From positions 1 through 64,000 of the forward strand of contig CAVTJP010000005.1 in NCBI GenBank assembly GCA_963735085.1: 64,000 nucleotides of DNA, written 5' to 3'. The first letter of the stretch is position 1; the number at the start of each line of letters is the position of its first letter. A program made the position numbers and the translations under genes. Of this stretch, positions 43,722 to 50,800 are shown in pieces. Origin of the DNA: DATJGR01 sp963735085. Its GTDB lineage: Bacteria > Pseudomonadota > Gammaproteobacteria > Pseudomonadales > Azotimanducaceae. The notes under the pieces were generated by a model. It was not told the DNA's origin, did not search any database, and worked only from the letters and a program-made list of their open reading frames with translations.

Positions 43722-44437
43722 TGATGTCCCTCGCTCGGCTGTCGGTACTCATCGTGCAGCCGAACCCAATCCATCACCGATTTCTCGTTGCGGCCATCCG
43801 GTGCCAGATCCAGCCAATTGTACGCGCCAATCAGTGGATCGCCGCCGCGCGCGTAGGTTGAGTAGGTGTGAAAGATCTCACCACTTTCGGCCATCTTGAA
43901 CATGCTGATGCCGGGCGCTTCGCCGGCGGTCGGGTTCTCGCGCTTGCGATAGTTGTAGTACGTATCGCGTTGCGCAATCGACTCATCGGTGAACGACACG
44001 TTGTAGTCGAAGTTGAAATCGCTCGCGAACGACGACACCCAGTCGAAGCGCCACCCCATCCGCGCTTTGACTGCGAGAATCCGACTGATCGGCGCGCGGG
44101 AAATCGCAACGAACGACAAATCGTCATGTTCGAAGTGCATCCGCGCCGCATCGACGTGATCGCAGAGAAACGAGCACCCGCCACACAGATGCTCCGAGTC
44201 CGGCGCAAGCATGAAGTGATACACCGCTAACTGGCTGCGCCCCGCAAACAGGTCCGCGAATGACGTTTTTCCGTTAGCCGCATCGAACACATAGCGTTTC
44301 TCGACCCTCACCCATGGTAATGCCCGGCGCTGCCGTGCCAGTTCGTCGCGCAGCCGCGTCAGTTCCTTCTCCTTCCGCAACAGTTCTATCCGCGCGGTGG
44401 TCCACTCGTCCGCGGCAACCACTTTGTGATCGGTCAT
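43718..44437 (-). CDS. DUF899 thioredoxin-like protein
   Basis: 239 residues. ELTRLRDELARQRRALPWVRVEKRYVFD, YHFMLAPDSEHLCGGCSFLCDHVDAARMHFEH, SRILAVKARMGWRFDWVSSFASDFNFDYNVSF and the C-terminal YNWLDLAPDGRNEK are the DUF899 pattern. The fold is thioredoxin-like, with a CxxC (CGGC) followed by another Cys, but the activity is unproven. The ATG at 44437 has GGAGG upstream. The small ORF 44274-44558 overlaps its start. Operon: TetR, PhnB-like, small ORF, DUF899, small exported protein. Confidence 0.85.
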   Translation of the reverse strand: MTDHKVVAADEWTTARIELLRKEKELTRLRDELARQRRALPWVRVEKRYVFDAANGKTSFADLFAGRSQLAVYHFMLAPDSEHLCGGCSFLCDHVDAARMHFEHDDLSFVAISRAPISRILAVKARMGWRFDWVSSFASDFNFDYNVSFTDESIAQRDTYYNYRKRENPTAGEAPGISMFKMAESGEIFHTYSTYARGGDPLIGAYNWLDLAPDGRNEKSVMDWVRLHDEYRQPSEGHQ

Positions 44438-44558
44438 CGGTCTGCCTCCATGTGACGTTCTCACCATCCACCTCGTCGAAGATCGCGGCAAGATAGGGAT
44501 ACCGGATCTCGCGCATGCGCACCCAGCGACGGTACCAATCAGTCAATTCTTCGAGCAT
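44274..44558 (-). CDS. Small WYRRWVRMRE-type protein (copy 1, degraded C-terminus)
   Basis: The frame starts at 44558 after a near-ideal AGGAGG. Its first 32 residues read MLEELTDWYRRWVRMREIRY then PYLAAIFDEVDG, nearly the same as a 65-residue ORF at 47427-47624. After that it runs 62 more residues through the DUF899 start in another frame and loses any likeness to the paralogue. Either the original stop was lost or the gene has been truncated into DUF899. I know no family for it. The good ribosome-binding site and the second copy argue that it is translated. Confidence 0.55.
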   Translation of the reverse strand: MLEELTDWYRRWVRMREIRYPYLAAIFDEVDGENVTWRQTDDRSQSGCRGRVDHRADRTVAEGEGTDAAARRTGTAAPGITMGEGRETLCVRCG

Positions 44559-44582
44559 CTGAAGCCTCCTAGATTCGTTGGC

Positions 44583-45065
44583 CTACGCTTCTTCGTACAC
44601 CTGTTGCAGGCGAGTCACATCGATCTTGTTCATCGCAAACATCGCCTGCATCACTCGGGCCGCCCTGCGAGCATCCGAGTCCCTCAGCATCGTCGTTAGC
44701 GCGTGCGGCACGATCTGCCACGACAGGCCGAACTTGTCTTTCAGCCAGCCGCATTTTCCTTCACTGCCACCGGCAGCCAACCGGTTCCACAACGTATCGA
44801 CTTCTGCCTGCGTCTCGCAGTCCACGCTCATCGAAATGGCTTCGGTAAACGGAAATTGCAGGCCGCCGTTCAGCGCCAGAAACTGCTGCCCTTCGATTTC
44901 GAAACGCATCGTAAGCACTTGGCCTTTCAGTTTTGGCGTTGCATCACCGTAGTGGGAAACCTCCAGAATCCTGCCGTGCTTGAAGATGCTCAGGTAGTGG
45001 CGCACCGCCTCTTCGGCGTTTAAGTTGAACCACAGACACGGTGTGATCTTCGGTATCGCGCTCAT
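44583..45065 (-). CDS. PhnB-like VOC/glyoxalase-fold protein
   Basis: 160 residues. MSAIPKITPCLWFNLNAEEAVRHYLSIF, VLTMRFEIEGQQFLALNGG, AISMSVDCETQAEVDTLWNRL, GWLKDKFGLSWQIVP and MQAMFAMNKIDVTRLQQVYE match the PhnB/3-demethylubiquinone methyltransferase-like VOC family, of unknown activity. Coupled to the TetR gene by a four-base overlap, so probably under its control. Confidence 0.87.
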   Translation of the reverse strand: MSAIPKITPCLWFNLNAEEAVRHYLSIFKHGRILEVSHYGDATPKLKGQVLTMRFEIEGQQFLALNGGLQFPFTEAISMSVDCETQAEVDTLWNRLAAGGSEGKCGWLKDKFGLSWQIVPHALTTMLRDSDARRAARVMQAMFAMNKIDVTRLQQVYEEA

Positions 45066-45691
45066 ATCGCTTCCTGCTTCGATTCAGATCTTCGACCTGC
45101 CGGGAACAGGTCCACCAGATATCGCCGCAGATGCGCGAGGTTGTCTCGCACGACGTCCGGACTCTGCTTGGCTTTCGCGAACACGAACGACCCCTGCAGA
45201 ACGGTTTGGATGAAATAGCCGACACTCTCGGCGCTCCACTGCGCATCCGGCGCGTAGCGTCGACGCGCGGCCTCGATATCGCGCGTCAAAGTGTCGATGT
45301 GCGAAGACATTCCGCAATCACACACCTCACGGATCGCCGGATGCGTTGCGTAGGTCTCCTGAACGAGGGTTCCCAACAGGCAAGTGAAGTCTGTTAGATC
45401 GCGGTTGAGGATCGACGCGCGAAAATCCACATAGCCAAGCACACGTTCGAGCGGGTCGGCAGCGTCGTGGTAAGGCGCATTGGCAAACATCGCCGCCGTC
45501 GACGCATTCCAATGTGCTGCCGCATCTAAGGTCAGGCCTTCCTTGGTCTTGAAGTGATGGAAAAAGCTGCCCTTCGTTACGCCCGCAGCCCGGCAGATGT
45601 CGTCGACCGTGGTGGCGGTGTAGCCTTTGCCCCGAAACACCTGAAGCGCCGCATCGAGGAGCTTGGTTCTCGAGTCGTGCGGGGTTGACAT
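45062..45691 (-). CDS. TetR/AcrR regulator
   Basis: 209 residues. The N-terminal helix-turn-helix is clear: AALQVFRGKGYTATTVDDICRAAGVTKGSFFHHFKTKEGL. The C-terminal ligand domain has the LLGTLVQETYATHPAIREVC pattern of the small-molecule repressor subgroup. GGAGGG precedes the ATG at 45691. Two palindromes immediately upstream (45704-45747) are likely operators, so it should repress itself and the PhnB-like, small, DUF899 and exported genes that follow in its operon. Confidence 0.9.
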   Translation of the reverse strand: MSTPHDSRTKLLDAALQVFRGKGYTATTVDDICRAAGVTKGSFFHHFKTKEGLTLDAAAHWNASTAAMFANAPYHDAADPLERVLGYVDFRASILNRDLTDFTCLLGTLVQETYATHPAIREVCDCGMSSHIDTLTRDIEAARRRYAPDAQWSAESVGYFIQTVLQGSFVFAKAKQSPDVVRDNLAHLRRYLVDLFPAGRRSESKQEAI

Positions 45692-45703
45692 CCGTTCCCT
45701 CCA

Positions 45704-45719
45704 TACCGGCTAGTCGGTA
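45704..45719. promoter_or_regulatory. TetR operator candidate 1
   Basis: TACCG (45704-45708) and CGGTA (45715-45719) form a palindrome around GCTAGT, twelve bases before the TetR start codon. The core TACCGnCTAGTCGGTA resembles operators bound by many TetR regulators. Confidence 0.6.
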
Positions 45720-45721
45720 CG

Positions 45722-45747
45722 CACCATACCGACCACTCGGTATGGTG
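45722..45747. promoter_or_regulatory. TetR operator candidate 2
   Basis: CACCATACCGA (45722-45732) and TCGGTATGGTG (45737-45747) are perfect 11-bp arms around CCAC. It shares the ACCG/CGGT core with the site two bases away, making a double operator over the likely promoter. Confidence 0.72.
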
Positions 45748-45847
45748 TCAACTCGATGCTGTCACCCGATGCTGACGGTCCCTCTCCCACTCATCGGCAG
45801 TGACACCAACACTCGTCCCAAGCACGGCAAACGCCCCGTGAGACTTT

Positions 45848-46231
45848 TCAAGGCGGGCCGTCGAACCCGTGGTCGAGCGCAACGACATCAACGAGAACAC
45901 CGTCTTCGAATCGCAATCGTCGCATCAGGCGTGCACTGCCAAAGTTGTACACCCAGATCTCCACTGCCACGGCGACGATCGTGCCGTCAGAGTATGGGCG
46001 GCCGTGTCGCCAGACCACGAACGGTCGTGCGATCGAACTGCGTGTCACCTGTACCGGCTTGCCGCAGGCTCGCAACACCTCGACCATTTGCAAACCTGCG
46101 TCGATGACGTGCACGCCGCAACGCAGCCCATCCGCCCACGCTGGAAAACCAGCGAAGAGCAGCGCAACGGCTAGCGCGGTCGCCACACGCCTCGCTATAG
46201 GATCGGTATGATGTTTCCGGTGCACAATCAT
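45848..46231 (-). CDS. DUF2845-like exported protein
   Basis: 127 residues from the ATG at 46231. Signal peptide VATALAVALLFAGFPAWA. The mature part RCGVHVIDAGLQMVEVLRACGKPVQV, EIWVYNFGSARLMRRLRFEDGVLVDV fits DUF2845, a small secreted gammaproteobacterial family with two conserved cysteines and unknown function. An upstream ATG at 46321 is in frame but adds only non-conserved residues. Stand-alone; its stop is 100 bases from the operators of the TetR gene. Confidence 0.78.
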   Translation of the reverse strand: MIVHRKHHTDPIARRVATALAVALLFAGFPAWADGLRCGVHVIDAGLQMVEVLRACGKPVQVTRSSIARPFVVWRHGRPYSDGTIVAVAVEIWVYNFGSARLMRRLRFEDGVLVDVVALDHGFDGPP

Positions 46232-46336
46232 GTCGGCGAGGTTCCATTTCGACAGCTGAACAATCGCTGAACCGAGTGTTCGCCGCATATTCTGATGCAT
46301 CAGAATGGGCAACCGCGCCACAAGTGTCGAGTGTGA

Positions 46337-47452
46337 TCACCCTGAGGATGGCCGGTCCAACGCGGCGTGTTTCGATTCGATCGTACTCACAATGCCTTCG
46401 ACGACTTCGTTGAACCGCGCGGATTCTTCAAACGGCGGGTTGTGTGCCGAGTCCTCGAACCAGATCAGCCGTTTTTCCGGTGCGTTGAGCGTCTCGAAGT
46501 AGTGCTCAGCAATCGCCGAACCGACGTGATGATCGTAGCGTCCTAGGAGGAAGAACACCGGTACATCGATTCGCGGCACTGAGCGCTCGAGGTTCACGCC
46601 AAGCAGTTCCGGCGTCATCGCGTTGAGTGAAACATTGTTGGCATGAATGAACTGCGGGATCTTCCATGGCCGCACCAGCCCGCGGAACGTGCCGGCCATC
46701 AGCACCCACCACCGATTGGGCTTCCGGTGAAATACGGCGCCGTCGCGGTCCGCCAATGACTCCACCACCAACACCGAGTGGGCGGTTTCATAAGGTGGCG
46801 GACCGATCTCGCGCAAGCGACCAAGCGTGGCGGCGTCATTGTGCTGCGTCGCCTCGCGGACAATGAAATCGTATTCGTGCTGCTGCGATTGTCGTGGGGA
46901 AATCAGCGGCGCGACCGCGATCAGTGCGGCCACTTTTTCCGGCTGACGTTGCGCATACAGCAATCCAAGCATGCCGCCCCAGGAGTGACCAATGAGGACG
47001 ATCTTGTTGCGGCCAAGCACGACTCTGAGGTGATCGACGACAGCATCCAGATCAGCCAGCTGGCGCTCAACTGTCAACTGATGGGGATCGGCAGTTGGAT
47101 CGAAGGACCTGCCGGCACCGCGCTGATCCCAGTAAGCCACTACGAAGTGCTTCTCCAGATCGCCGTTGTAGTAGCGAAATAGCGGACGCTCCGGGCCGCC
47201 CGGCCCCCCGTGCAGCCACAGCAGGATCGGCGCGCCCCGGTCCGCGCCCCGGGTCAGCAGAAAGAGCCGAGCACCAGGCACCGGAAGCGATTCACAGCGA
47301 TCAATCGGAGACAGCGCGATACCGGTGGCTCCTTGAGAAACTGACGCCGCGTGAGAGCATCCGACAAACAAGCTAATGATCATCAGCGCGACGGCCTGTC
47401 GACAGCCGTGGGCTGGCCAAAACGCGTCACGCGGCTTTTTCACTGTCGTCAT
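46337..47452 (-). CDS. Alpha/beta hydrolase, proline iminopeptidase-like
   Basis: 371 residues from the ATG at 47452. An N-terminal hydrophobic stretch ends in FVGCSHAA, a signal or weak lipobox, so export is likely. The hydrolase core shows WLHGGPGGPERPL (oxyanion hole), YWDQRGAGRS, LIGHSWGGMLGLLYA (nucleophile Ser), FFLLGRYDHHVGS (Asp) and EDSAHNPPFEES (His). Such enzymes release N-terminal proline or hydrolyse esters and lactones. The start overlaps the small ORF 47427-47624 by 26 bases. Alternative starts exist up to 47662, which add Arg-rich non-conserved residues. Confidence 0.85.
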   Translation of the reverse strand: MTTVKKPRDAFWPAHGCRQAVALMIISLFVGCSHAASVSQGATGIALSPIDRCESLPVPGARLFLLTRGADRGAPILLWLHGGPGGPERPLFRYYNGDLEKHFVVAYWDQRGAGRSFDPTADPHQLTVERQLADLDAVVDHLRVVLGRNKIVLIGHSWGGMLGLLYAQRQPEKVAALIAVAPLISPRQSQQHEYDFIVREATQHNDAATLGRLREIGPPPYETAHSVLVVESLADRDGAVFHRKPNRWWVLMAGTFRGLVRPWKIPQFIHANNVSLNAMTPELLGVNLERSVPRIDVPVFFLLGRYDHHVGSAIAEHYFETLNAPEKRLIWFEDSAHNPPFEESARFNEVVEGIVSTIESKHAALDRPSSG

Positions 47453-47624
47453 CCGCATCCACGTGTACCGGCGCCGGGCTCGACTGACGAACGTCCGCAT
47501 CATTCCTGGTGATGCCCCGCTTACCGCGTCCATCGACTTCGTCGAGAATGGCCGCGAGATACTCATATCGAGCCTCGCGCATACGTACCCATCGACGATA
47601 CCAATTGCGTAGTGTGTCGAACAT
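47427..47624 (-). CDS. Small WYRRWVRMRE-type protein (copy 2)
   Basis: 65 residues from the ATG at 47624, with AAGGA nine bases upstream. The N-terminal half MFDTLRNWYRRWVRMREARY then EYLAAILDEVDGRGKRG is amphipathic and Arg-rich; the rest is Asp-rich. The first 32 residues closely match those at 44558. No signal peptide or known domain. It overlaps the hydrolase start by 26 bases. The positive helix followed by an acidic tail could bind nucleic acid or a partner protein, but nothing proves it. Confidence 0.6.
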   Translation of the reverse strand: MFDTLRNWYRRWVRMREARYEYLAAILDEVDGRGKRGITRNDADVRQSSPAPVHVDADDDSEKAA

Positions 47625-47662
47625 TGGATCAATTCCTTGTCGCAACGATCGAATCGCGACAC

Positions 47663-47779
47663 TTACCGACTTGACAGCTCGAACACGTACGCGAGAGCCG
47701 GTGCCAGCGTGACAGCCGCAAGCACGATGACCAGAAACCGGAATGTGTTCGCAATCGTAAAATGGTGCTGGCCTTTCAT
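47663..47779 (-). CDS. Short membrane peptide or truncated remnant
   Basis: 38 residues from the ATG at 47779, with AGGCGAGG upstream. It is mostly one hydrophobic helix (FRFLVIVLAAVTLAPALAYVFEL) and ends at FELSSR. The sequence resembles the start of a larger membrane protein that usually continues after an ELPNK-like segment, so it may be a cut-off first exon-like piece left by recombination that placed the small WYRRWVRMRE gene behind it. Low confidence in translation. Confidence 0.35.
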   Translation of the reverse strand: MKGQHHFTIANTFRFLVIVLAAVTLAPALAYVFELSSR

Positions 47780-47796
47780 ATCCGATCCGACCTCGC

Positions 47797-48171
47797 CTAA
47801 TCGAGCCTCGAGTGCATCTGCGCAGGATCGTAGTAGAAACGCTCTGTCGCGATGCGGTCGCCGCGCCACGTCTGGTAGGCGAGTTCGTCGATTCGCATCA
47901 CCGTGTCGTCAGGACGCGTAAATTCGAATACCCAGTGAATCACCGAGTGATCGCCGCTGACGAACATCGGTCCGATCGAATTCGTCGCTACCGATTTGTG
48001 TGCCTGCAGCATCTGACGCTCGGTTTCAATTAGCGCAGCGCGCGGCCCGCGTGGTACGGCGAAGTTCTCCTGCATCGTCGCATCCTCGTGGTAGAACTCC
48101 TCGATGGCCTGCAGGTGTTCGTTCGACAGAACGCGATCGACGAACTGGTGGACGCGTGATTCGGTGGGCAT
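47797..48171 (-). CDS. SnoaL-like/NTF2-fold protein
   Basis: 124 residues from the ATG at 48171, preceded by AAGGAGG. HQFVDRVLSNEHLQAIEEFYHEDATMQENFA, HSVIHWVFEFTRPDDTVMRIDELAYQTWRGDRIATERFYYDP is a clear SnoaL/ketosteroid-isomerase-like fold. No catalytic Asp can be fixed with certainty. It is 30 bases downstream of the membrane gene at 48201 on the same strand and is probably in its operon. Confidence 0.8.
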   Translation of the reverse strand: MPTESRVHQFVDRVLSNEHLQAIEEFYHEDATMQENFAVPRGPRAALIETERQMLQAHKSVATNSIGPMFVSGDHSVIHWVFEFTRPDDTVMRIDELAYQTWRGDRIATERFYYDPAQMHSRLD

Positions 48172-48200
48172 GATGACCTCCTTCGACGAATGAATGATGA

Positions 48201-48599
48201 CTAAGCGCGAACTGGTTTGAACGCCGCGAGCGTGGCCACCAGTGACGCAATCAGCAGGATCGCACCGCCAGCGTTCAGTACCATGACCAGTGCCGAAACC
48301 GTGCGGTGCATGGCTTCGGTTCCTGCCGGATACGTTGCCGACAATGTCAATCCAATGGCAATCGCATACATCGATAGCGCCAAAACCGTCGCCCATCGAA
48401 GGGACACCGGTGGCTGGAAAGCGAGTTTTGGCCAAAGCATTCCGACGGCAATCAGAAACGTTCCCGAACCCAGTGCCGTGGCGTGCGCGGCGCGCGCCAC
48501 GTCGACTCGGTCGAACAGTGGAATGAAGAAACCCTGCAGCAGCGCAAGCAGAAACAGAGCCAATCCCGCCAGGCCCAATCGGCGTTCGACATCAGCCAT
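48201..48599 (-). CDS. Four-helix membrane protein, HabB-like
   Basis: 132 residues with four hydrophobic segments (LALFLLALLQGFFIPLF, GTFLIAVGMLWPKLAF, ATVLALSMYAIAIGLTLS, ALVMVLNAGGAILLIASLVATLA). The spacing and the QGFFIPLF segment recall the hydroxylaminobenzene mutase-like family, but the identity is weak. The ATG at 48599 follows CAGGAGG; the frame upstream is not needed. It is divergent from a TetR gene and therefore a likely target of it, together with the SnoaL-like gene. Confidence 0.6.
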   Translation of the reverse strand: MADVERRLGLAGLALFLLALLQGFFIPLFDRVDVARAAHATALGSGTFLIAVGMLWPKLAFQPPVSLRWATVLALSMYAIAIGLTLSATYPAGTEAMHRTVSALVMVLNAGGAILLIASLVATLAAFKPVRA

Positions 48600-48679
48600 C
48601 GCAACCTCCTGCGTCAAACCAATCATGTGTAGACTTTTCGCCGTTTTGCCCGGACAATACCGACCAAGGGTTTGTATTT

Positions 48680-48696
48680 ACCGTCCAATAGTCGGT
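48680..48696. promoter_or_regulatory. TetR operator candidate in divergent region
   Basis: ACCGTC (48680-48685) and GTCGGT (48691-48696) form a 5-of-6 palindrome around CAATA in the 123-bp gap between the divergent membrane and TetR genes. Its core resembles the operators at 45704-45747. Confidence 0.42.
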
Positions 48697-48722
48697 TTTG
48701 TCAACCTCCGCAGGAGAAAAAT

Positions 48723-49325
48723 ATGGTAAGGCAGGAACAACGCAGGGAAACCACGATCGCGACGATTCTCGACACTGCGCGAGAATTGTTCGGTAACCAG
48801 GGGTTTGCTGCGACGACAATCGACGAAATCGCCGCTGACTCAGCGCTCGCGAAAGGCGCTGTGTATCACCACTTCGAATCTAAAGAAGCTTTGTTCACCG
48901 CGGTGATGGAAGCCGTCCAGGTCCAACTTGCAACGGCACCGATACCCGCGGCAGATGCGAAACTGACCGATCCGTTGGATATGATTGCAGCGGGCATGCT
49001 GCGCTATCTGATCGGCACGAGCGCGGGCGATGTCCGCCAGATTCTGCTGATCGATGGGCCGGCCGTGGTCGGCTGGCAGAAGTGGCGCGAGATCGACGCG
49101 CGGATATTCGGTGCGGCTGCCCGAGCAGCAATAGCTGCCGCGCTCGCGGATGGCGCAACGCCGGCACAGGTCGACGCCATCCTGCATCTGGTCATGGGCT
49201 CGGCGACCGAAGCCGCACTGGTGTGCGCGACATCGCCTAGACCCAGGGCGCAGGCGCGCAGGTTCGTCGCAGAACTGCGATACATGCTCGAAGGGGTTCG
49301 AACAGCCCATTCGCGGGCGCGTTAG
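48723..49325 (+). CDS. TetR/AcrR regulator
   Basis: 200 residues. DTARELFGNQGFAATTIDEIAADSALAKGAVYHHFESKEALF is the DNA-binding helix-turn-helix. The C-terminal helical domain (GMLRYLIGTSAGDVRQILLIDGPAVVGWQKWREID) matches the TetR_C_33-like type. The ATG at 48723 has CAGGAG seven bases before it. Divergent from the HabB-like/SnoaL operon and probably its repressor. Its stop codon overlaps that of the convergent TetR gene by two bases within GTTAG at 49321-49325. Confidence 0.88.
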   Translation: MVRQEQRRETTIATILDTARELFGNQGFAATTIDEIAADSALAKGAVYHHFESKEALFTAVMEAVQVQLATAPIPAADAKLTDPLDMIAAGMLRYLIGTSAGDVRQILLIDGPAVVGWQKWREIDARIFGAAARAAIAAALADGATPAQVDAILHLVMGSATEAALVCATSPRPRAQARRFVAELRYMLEGVRTAHSRAR

Positions 49326-49903
49326 CCACCAAGTAAAGCTTTCATGCGCCCTTCAACGAAGGCGCCCCAAGCAGCATTGCCGACGAGTTGAGGCGCCAGC
49401 GTCTCCATGTGCATCAGCCCGAGAATGAAAACCATCGCCGCGTTGGCGAGCAGTTCGGCGTCGAGGTCTGGCGCTGCGCCCCCTTGTCGCTGTGCGTCGC
49501 GGATGCCATCGCGTAGTTGTTCGATTTGAGTATCAATCGAACGGCGGAGCATATTGCGCACCTTGGGATGCGCCGTCGATGCGTGATGAATCTCCACCGC
49601 AACGCGCCGCAACAACGTCAATTCCCGGCTCGTGTACGCGGATACGACCTGCGGTAGATCCGTCGATGGCAATTCCGACGCATCGACCACGCGTCGTACG
49701 ACCTCGAAGAAGAGATCGTCCTTGCTCGCGAAATGCTTGTAGATCGCACCCGCGGTAATTCTGCTTGCCTTTGCGATCTCAGGCATCGATGCCCGATCGA
49801 AGCCGCGTTCCGCAAACAGGCGCTGCGCAGCGGACAGAATGCGGTCCCGGGTCATGCTCGCGCTACGCCGCGTTGCCTTTTTTTTCGTCACGGGGATTGC
49901 CAT
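49322..49903 (-). CDS. TetR/AcrR regulator of divergent SDR operon
   Basis: 193 residues from the ATG at 49903. AAQRLFAERGFDRASMPEIAKASRITAGAIYKHFASKDDLFFEVV is the helix-turn-helix. A basic stretch (TKKKATRRSAS) precedes it. The C-terminal domain (AMVFILGLMHMETLAPQLVGN) is the ligand-binding part. Divergent from the SDR at 50003, with two GTAAAT palindromes between them, so auto-repression and control of the SDR and membrane gene are likely. Convergent with the other TetR gene, the stops overlapping. Confidence 0.9.
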   Translation of the reverse strand: MAIPVTKKKATRRSASMTRDRILSAAQRLFAERGFDRASMPEIAKASRITAGAIYKHFASKDDLFFEVVRRVVDASELPSTDLPQVVSAYTSRELTLLRRVAVEIHHASTAHPKVRNMLRRSIDTQIEQLRDGIRDAQRQGGAAPDLDAELLANAAMVFILGLMHMETLAPQLVGNAAWGAFVEGRMKALLGG

Positions 49904-49933
49904 GGCGTAACGGTGCCACGTTCCACACGTCAG

Positions 49934-49949
49934 GTAAATGATCATTTAC
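49934..49949. promoter_or_regulatory. TetR operator candidate (perfect palindrome)
   Basis: GTAAATGATCATTTAC is a perfect 16-bp palindrome 31 bases before the TetR start. It pairs with a second GTAAAT site 33 bases away, about three helical turns, so two dimers could bind the same DNA face. Confidence 0.72.
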
Positions 49950-49966
49950 AAAGCGCATCAGCCTGG

Positions 49967-49982
49967 GTAAATTGAGATTTAC
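49967..49982. promoter_or_regulatory. TetR operator candidate (second site)
   Basis: GTAAAT (49967-49972) and ATTTAC (49977-49982) flank TGAG, 20 bases before the SDR start. It has the same outer hexamers as the palindrome at 49934-49949. Confidence 0.66.
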
Positions 49983-50002
49983 CAAGTCAGCAGGAGCCCG
50001 AC

Positions 50003-50800
50003 ATGATTCGAACCGCCGTCGTCACGGGTGCCGCGTCGGGCATTGGCGCAGCGACCGTCAGGTATCTGCGCGAGCGCGCCGTCCGCGTCATCACATCCGA
50101 TCTGCGAGATACGGACGTTATTGCTGACCTTGCCACTGCAGACGGGCGCGCGCACTTCATTGAAAGCGTCACTCGCCAATCCGGCGGCGAGATCGATGCG
50201 GTAGTCGCCAACGCGGGCGGTGGACCGCCGGAAACGAGCGTGCAGCTGAATTTCTTCGGCACCGTCGCAACGTTGGAAGGACTTCGCCCGCTACTCGAAC
50301 GCAGCGCCGCGCCACGCGCGGTTGCCGTCTCTTCGATCGCCGCGCTCAGCCCTCCTCGTGCAGATCTGGTCGATGCGTGTCTCGCCGGAGACGAAGCGGC
50401 TGCACTGGTTGTGGCCCGGAATATGTGGGACGAGGCGGTGGGATCAGGCACTGATCCTGCGCAGCCTGCGCTCGCGTTCTACAGCAATGCAAAGCTGGCT
50501 CTCAACCGGTGGTGTCGAAGTGTCGCGTCGAGCCACGAATGGGCGGGTGTCGGCATTCTGCTCAACGTCGTCGCGCTCGGCTTCTACGACACACCGAGCG
50601 CAGCGTACATCTTGCGAGATCCCGAGAGCCGCAGATCGATGCAGGAGCGCGTGCCGCTGCGCGGCGCTTTCCCCGGTCGTCCGCAAGACGCGGCGGCACT
50701 GCTCACGTGGCTCACGAGCGCGGAGAATACACAGCTCACGGGTCAGCTGATGTTCGCCGACGGCGGCTTCGAGTGCCGTGCGCGTGGCAACGCCGCATGA
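50003..50800 (+). CDS. Short-chain dehydrogenase/reductase
   Basis: 265 residues. VVTGAASGIGAATVRYL is the TGxxxGIG nucleotide motif; AVVANAGGG is the NAG motif; VAVSSIAAL gives Ser; FYSNAKLALNRW gives the YxxxK pair; QLMFADGGFE is the usual end. The form resembles 3-alpha-hydroxysteroid dehydrogenase/carbonyl reductase types that lack a long central region. Under a divergent TetR with a double operator. The stop overlaps the start of the following membrane gene (ATGA), coupling them. Confidence 0.87.
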   Translation: MIRTAVVTGAASGIGAATVRYLRERAVRVITSDLRDTDVIADLATADGRAHFIESVTRQSGGEIDAVVANAGGGPPETSVQLNFFGTVATLEGLRPLLERSAAPRAVAVSSIAALSPPRADLVDACLAGDEAAALVVARNMWDEAVGSGTDPAQPALAFYSNAKLALNRWCRSVASSHEWAGVGILLNVVALGFYDTPSAAYILRDPESRRSMQERVPLRGAFPGRPQDAAALLTWLTSAENTQLTGQLMFADGGFECRARGNAA

